A DNA stretch of 8,032 bases, taken from Acidobacteriota bacterium (GTDB taxonomy: Bacteria > Acidobacteriota > Polarisedimenticolia > Gp22-AA2). The DNA lies in the NCBI GenBank assembly GCA_016202915.1, contig JACQNT010000078.1:1-8032 (forward strand), read 5' to 3'. Each line of letters begins with the position of its first letter. The first letter of the stretch is position 1. A program made the translations under genes and the position numbers. The notes below the pieces were generated by a model that was given only the letters and a program-made list of their open reading frames with translations, ran no database searches and was not told the origin of the DNA. Of the stretch, positions 4,408-8,032 are shown piece after piece.

Positions 4408-6228
4408 ATGGTCATCCGAACGCTCTGCGACATCCCGCGGGGACTGGCAGCCGGCCCGACCAGGCCGGATCAGGTCCTCTACAGGGAAGAAGGCGCGTGG
4501 CGGCCGATCGCGACGCGGGAGTTCTGCCGGCGCATCCTCGATCTGGCGCTCGGCCTGAGGCGCCTGGGCGTGGCGCGCGGCGAGCGGGTCGCCCTCCTCT
4601 CCGAGAACCGCCCGGAGTGGCTGGCGACCGACTTCGCCATCCTGGCGGCCGGGGCGGTCACGGTCCCGATCTACCCGACCCTCCTCGCGGATCGGATCGA
4701 GTGGATCCTGAAGGACAGCGGCGCGGTGGCGGCGGTCGTCTCCACGCCGGACCAACTCGGCAAGGTGCTGGCGGTCCGCGCGAGGCTCCCCGCGCTGGCG
4801 CAGGTTCTCGTGATGGATCCCGGCGGGCCGCTCCCCGCCGGCGTGCGGCACTGGCACGAGGCGGTGGAGATGGGGGCCGCAGGGCCCGGCGCGGCCCTCC
4901 CGGAGGCCGCCCCGGACGATCTGGCCAGCATCATCTACACCTCGGGAACGACGGGCGTCCCGAAGGGGGTGATGCTCACCCACGGCAACTTCGTGCACAA
5001 CGTCACGGCCTGCTGCGAAGTCATTCCGTTCCGATCGGACGACGTCTGCCTGTCGTTCCTGCCCCTGTCGCACGTCTACGAGAGGATGGTGGAGTACTGC
5101 TATCTGTATCGCGGCGCGGCGATTGCCTACGCCGAGTCGATTGACACGGTCGCGCGGGACCTGCAGGAGATCAGGCCCACGATCGCCTCCGGCGTGCCGC
5201 GCGTCTTCGAGAAGCTCCTCAGGCGCGTCCTGGATGCCGGTGCCGCCCTCCCCGCGCCGCGCCGCCGGGTCCATTCTTGGGCCATGGACGTGGCCCGGCG
5301 CTACGGGGCGTCGACCCGCCCGGGAAGGGCGACCGGCCTGGCGCTCCGGGCGCAGCGCCTGCTGGCCGATCGCCTGGTGTACTCGAAGCTGAGGGACCGC
5401 CTTGGGGGCCGGCTGCGCTTCTTCATCTCGGGCGGCGCCGCCCTGCAGCGCGAGATCGCGGAGTTCTTCTACGGCGCCGGCGTTCTCATCCTGGAGGGGT
5501 ACGGACTCACCGAGACCTCGCCGGTCATCGCGCTCAACAGCCCGGGCGCCGTCCGTTTCGGTACGGTCGGCCTCCCGGTCCACGGGGTCGAGGTGAAGGT
5601 CGCCGAGGACGGGGAGATCCTCACCCGAAGCCCGTCGGTGATGAAGGGGTACTTCAACAACGCAGAGGCGACCCGCGAGGCAAACAGGGACGGCTGGTTC
5701 TGCACCGGCGACGTCGGCCGTCTCGACGAGGCCGGGTATCTCGTGATCACCGACCGCAAGAAGGAGATCCTGAAGACCTCCGGCGGCAAGATGGTCGCCC
5801 CGCAGCCGATCGAAAACCTTCTAAGGTCGGACCGGTACGTCGCCCAGGCGGTCGTGGTGGGGGACGGGCGCCGGTTCATCGCGGCCCTCATCGTGCCGGC
5901 GCTCGATCAGGTCGAGCGCTTCGCCCGCGAGGAGGGGGTCGCCTTCTCGGACCCTCGCGCCCTGGTCCGCCACCCCCGCATCGCGGCGCTCCTCGAGCAG
6001 CGGGTCGCCCTGGTCAACGATCGGCTGGCGCGCTTCGAGCAGATCAAGAGCTTCCGTCTCCTGGATCGGGAGCTCACAATCGAGAACGGCGAGATCACCC
6101 CCACCCTCAAGTACTGCCGGAAGGTCATCGAGGAGAGGCACCGCGCCCGGATCGAGGAGATGTACGCCGAACCCCACGCCGCCGGGCCGAGGGCAGAGGG
6201 GAGGTCGGCCCGGGCGTCGGAGTCCTAG
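4408..6228 (+). CDS. Long-chain acyl-CoA synthetase-like AMP-forming ligase (FadD/FadD15 type)
   Basis: Adenylate-forming enzyme expected to activate fatty acids to acyl-CoA through an acyl-AMP intermediate, usually at the inner face of the membrane. From ATG 4408 it has 606 aa. Motifs run in order: phosphate-binding loop YTSGTTGVPKG (about 177-187), LPLSHVYERM typical of long-chain enzymes, GYGLTETSPV (364-373), CTGDVGRLDEAGYLVITDRKKE (432-453), and the C-terminal catalytic lysine K568 in GEITPTLKY. LSFLPLSHVYER and GKMVAPQPIENLL match the FadD15/long-chain group better than short-chain synthetases. ATG 4408 has AGGGGGTG (4393-4400) 7 nt upstream. GTG 4339 would add 23 residues and overlap the previous stop, but has only a weak AAGG. 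The next gene overlaps by 1 nt (TAGTG). Chain length preference cannot be read; class is secure. Confidence 0.94.
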   Translation: MVIRTLCDIPRGLAAGPTRPDQVLYREEGAWRPIATREFCRRILDLALGLRRLGVARGERVALLSENRPEWLATDFAILAAGAVTVPIYPTLLADRIEWILKDSGAVAAVVSTPDQLGKVLAVRARLPALAQVLVMDPGGPLPAGVRHWHEAVEMGAAGPGAALPEAAPDDLASIIYTSGTTGVPKGVMLTHGNFVHNVTACCEVIPFRSDDVCLSFLPLSHVYERMVEYCYLYRGAAIAYAESIDTVARDLQEIRPTIASGVPRVFEKLLRRVLDAGAALPAPRRRVHSWAMDVARRYGASTRPGRATGLALRAQRLLADRLVYSKLRDRLGGRLRFFISGGAALQREIAEFFYGAGVLILEGYGLTETSPVIALNSPGAVRFGTVGLPVHGVEVKVAEDGEILTRSPSVMKGYFNNAEATREANRDGWFCTGDVGRLDEAGYLVITDRKKEILKTSGGKMVAPQPIENLLRSDRYVAQAVVVGDGRRFIAALIVPALDQVERFAREEGVAFSDPRALVRHPRIAALLEQRVALVNDRLARFEQIKSFRLLDRELTIENGEITPTLKYCRKVIEERHRARIEEMYAEPHAAGPRAEGRSARASES

Positions 6229-8032
6229 TGTCACGGAGCCGGCGGCCATCGGGGACGGCGCCCTCTCGGGAGACCCGCCCGGGGCTCCCCGCTCTCGGCG
6301 CGCTGCTCCTGGCGATCGCCGCGCCGCCGGCCGCGGCTGCGGCCGCCCCTCCGTCCGACGCTCCCGACCCCGAGTGGCGCACCGGCCCGATCCGGCTGAT
6401 CCTGACCGTCAAGGAGGACGCGGAGTACAGGAGGCTGCGGACGCCGGAGGATCGCCGGGACTTCATCGAGAGGTTCTGGGCCGCCCTGGATCCGACGCCG
6501 GGCACCGAGGTCAACGAGCGCCGGCTCGAGTTCTGGCACCGGGTGGAGCGGGCGGGCGAGCTGTTCAACGAGGCGCCCCTCCCGGGCTGGAAGACCGCTC
6601 GCGGCAAGGCGTACATCCTCATGGGGCCGCCCGACGAGCGGGCGCCCAGAGGGCCGGCCGAGCACTGGATCTACCGGGCGCTCCCGGGCCCCGATGCCCC
6701 TCCCGAGATCCGCCTCAATTTCCGCAGGAACCTCGACGGCCAGTACCGCATGCAGCGCGATGACATCAAGTACCTCGACTACCGCGGCGAGCCCGGCGGC
6801 GATCCGGTGGGCGAGACCTTCCTGGCGGTGAGGGGGGCGGGTGGCCGTCCCCAGATCCTGAAGGAGCGCATCCGGATGACCGAGTTCCCCCTGGCCGCCG
6901 TGCGGACCCTCGAGTTCGTGGGCGCCTTCGACTTCATCCCGCGCTACGACTTCTACAAGGCGGAGGACGGGACCAGCCGCGCCCTCCTCACCCTGGCGGT
7001 CCCCGCGGGGCAGTTCGGTGATCGGCACGGCAGGATCCAGGAACCTGATCTGGCCCTCTCCGTCACCGTGCAGGATCTCGAGCGCGGCAGGGTGGTGCGG
7101 CAGTTTTCGGAGACGCTCCCGCCGGTGCCGGGCCGCCCGGAGGCCGCCGGCCGGTCGCTCCTCTTCCAGAGCTGGTTCAGCCTTCCGCCGGGGGACTACC
7201 AGGCCGCCCTCACCCTTTCCGATCGGCGCAGCGGGCGCGGCGTCTCCCTGCCGTCGCCGCTCTCGGTGCCCGATTTCGGGCGGGGCCTGTCGCTCAGCAC
7301 GCTGCTCGTAGGTCGCCTGCCGGGAGGCGCCGGGGAGAGCCCCGGTCCCTTCGCGCAGGGCAGAATCGCCGCCGTCCCCGACCCCGAGAGGCTTTTCGCG
7401 GCGGGGGAGGCCCTGACCATCGCCTACCAGGTGTACAACGCCCGGCACCGCCGGGAGGCCGCCGACCTGGACGTCGAGTACAGGTTCTTCCTGAACACCG
7501 AGAGCGGCCCCATCCAGGCGGGGAAGGAGGTGGTCCTGACCCATCAGCGGGGAGAGTCGCTGGCCTACTCCCTCCCCCTGGCCGGGTGGCCCGAGGGGGA
7601 CTACCTGGTGAAGGTCAGGGTCACCGACAATCTGTCCCGTGCCACCGCCACGCGGGAGGATCGGTTCCGGGTGGTGGAACGGTCGCCGGGCGGCGCGGCC
7701 GTGCCCGAGCCGGCCGCAGGTCTCCCGCCGGGCGCGGAGGCGCTATCGCTCTTCGGAGAGCCGCTCTTCCCGCCGCCCCTTCCCGAGGAGGTCCGGCGGG
7801 AGCGGGAGGAGCGACTGGCCTCCGCGCGCGCCGCGTTTGACAGGGACCCCGGCGACGCGGAGGCGATCATCTGGCTCGGCCGGCGCACGGCGTACCTGGG
7901 GCGCTTCCGCGAGGCGGTCGCCATCTTCTCGCGGGGCATCCAGGCGCATCCGGACGACCCGAGGCTGTACCGCCACCGCGGGCACCGCTACGTCACGCTG
8001 CGTCGCTTCGATCTTGCCATCGCCGATCTCGA
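6228..8032 (+). CDS. GWxTD-domain exported protein with C-terminal TPR repeats (3' truncated by window edge)
   Basis: Open frame of 601 codons running off the window. GTG 6228 shares one base with the ligase stop (TAGTG) and has GGAG at 6219-6222, spacing 5. Residues ~1-40 look like a signal peptide: Arg-rich start, then LPALGALLLAIAAPPAAAAAA. The GWxTD domain follows (about 48-200): RLILTVKEDAEYRRL, FIERFWAALDPTPGTEVNE, and the core GWKTARGKAYILMGPPDE at 120-137, in which the usual Asp of GWxTD is Ala (A124). The middle (about 200-510) is rich in beta-strand-like stretches with no recognised catalytic motif. From about 535, TPR-like repeats appear (IIWLGRRTAYLGRFREAVAIF, then YRHRGHRYVTLRRFDLAIAD). 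GWxTD proteins are common in Acidobacteriota and their function is unsettled. Envelope localisation and protein-protein contacts are inferred. The antisense reading at 6231-7544 is a shadow. Confidence 0.86.
   Translation, partial: MSRSRRPSGTAPSRETRPGLPALGALLLAIAAPPAAAAAAPPSDAPDPEWRTGPIRLILTVKEDAEYRRLRTPEDRRDFIERFWAALDPTPGTEVNERRLEFWHRVERAGELFNEAPLPGWKTARGKAYILMGPPDERAPRGPAEHWIYRALPGPDAPPEIRLNFRRNLDGQYRMQRDDIKYLDYRGEPGGDPVGETFLAVRGAGGRPQILKERIRMTEFPLAAVRTLEFVGAFDFIPRYDFYKAEDGTSRALLTLAVPAGQFGDRHGRIQEPDLALSVTVQDLERGRVVRQFSETLPPVPGRPEAAGRSLLFQSWFSLPPGDYQAALTLSDRRSGRGVSLPSPLSVPDFGRGLSLSTLLVGRLPGGAGESPGPFAQGRIAAVPDPERLFAAGEALTIAYQVYNARHRREAADLDVEYRFFLNTESGPIQAGKEVVLTHQRGESLAYSLPLAGWPEGDYLVKVRVTDNLSRATATREDRFRVVERSPGGAAVPEPAAGLPPGAEALSLFGEPLFPPPLPEEVRREREERLASARAAFDRDPGDAEAIIWLGRRTAYLGRFREAVAIFSRGIQAHPDDPRLYRHRGHRYVTLRRFDLAIADL

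Noticed and set aside
4375..5583. Minus-strand reading of 402 codons
   Set aside because: It is antisense to the acyl-CoA ligase with its complete motif set. The predicted protein is Arg/Asp/Gly-rich and unlike any family.
6231..7544. Long minus-strand reading of 437 codons
   Set aside because: It is antisense to the GWxTD protein, whose signal peptide and domain motifs are clear. High GC at third positions commonly opens such antisense frames.

Overview
This is a GC-rich bacterial chromosomal window with tightly packed genes, all on the + strand. Two proteins point to an Acidobacteriota-like lineage: the GWxTD-domain/TPR exported protein at the right end, and an ECF sigma factor whose region 4 has the form GTAKATFFQAVRNLR. 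This is inferred from gene style; no taxonomic marker was compared. No integrase, transposase, CRISPR array or phage gene is visible.

Layout. (1) Positions 2-724: the C-terminal half of cysteinyl-tRNA synthetase, cut by the window edge. (2) Positions 784-3108: a compact cluster of an ECF sigma factor, a zinc-finger transmembrane anti-sigma factor (14-nt overlap), a Spy/CpxP-like exported helical protein, and a YraN/UPF0102 protein (4-nt GTGA overlap). (3) Positions 3109-3412: a gene-free stretch dominated by a very strong palindromic element (3147-3318) that folds into a long outer helix carrying two further hairpins, followed by a near-consensus sigma70 promoter. (4) Positions 3413-3723: tRNA-Gly(GCC) and tRNA-Cys(GCA), both with encoded CCA, separated by an intrinsic terminator and a second near-consensus promoter. 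(5) Positions 3797-8032: a one-pass membrane protein of unknown function, a long-chain acyl-CoA synthetase-like AMP-forming ligase, and a GWxTD/TPR exported protein that runs off the end. The last gene overlaps its upstream neighbour by 1 nt, and the ligase either overlaps the membrane-protein gene by 4 nt or starts 65 nt after it.

How the parts may work together. The sigma, anti-sigma and Spy-like genes look like a cell-envelope sensing module: a cytoplasmic transcription factor held by a membrane zinc-finger protein, plus a periplasmic helical protein that could report envelope or metal stress. The acyl-CoA ligase activates fatty acids at the membrane, and the small membrane protein beside it may help place or regulate it. 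CysRS and its cognate tRNA-Cys lie about 3 kb apart, with the stress module and the palindrome between them.

The most unusual signal is the palindrome at 3147-3318. Its outer helix has 31 of 32 positions paired with no G-U wobble, and it encloses two hairpins with 9-10 bp perfect stems. It matches no RNA family that I recognise.
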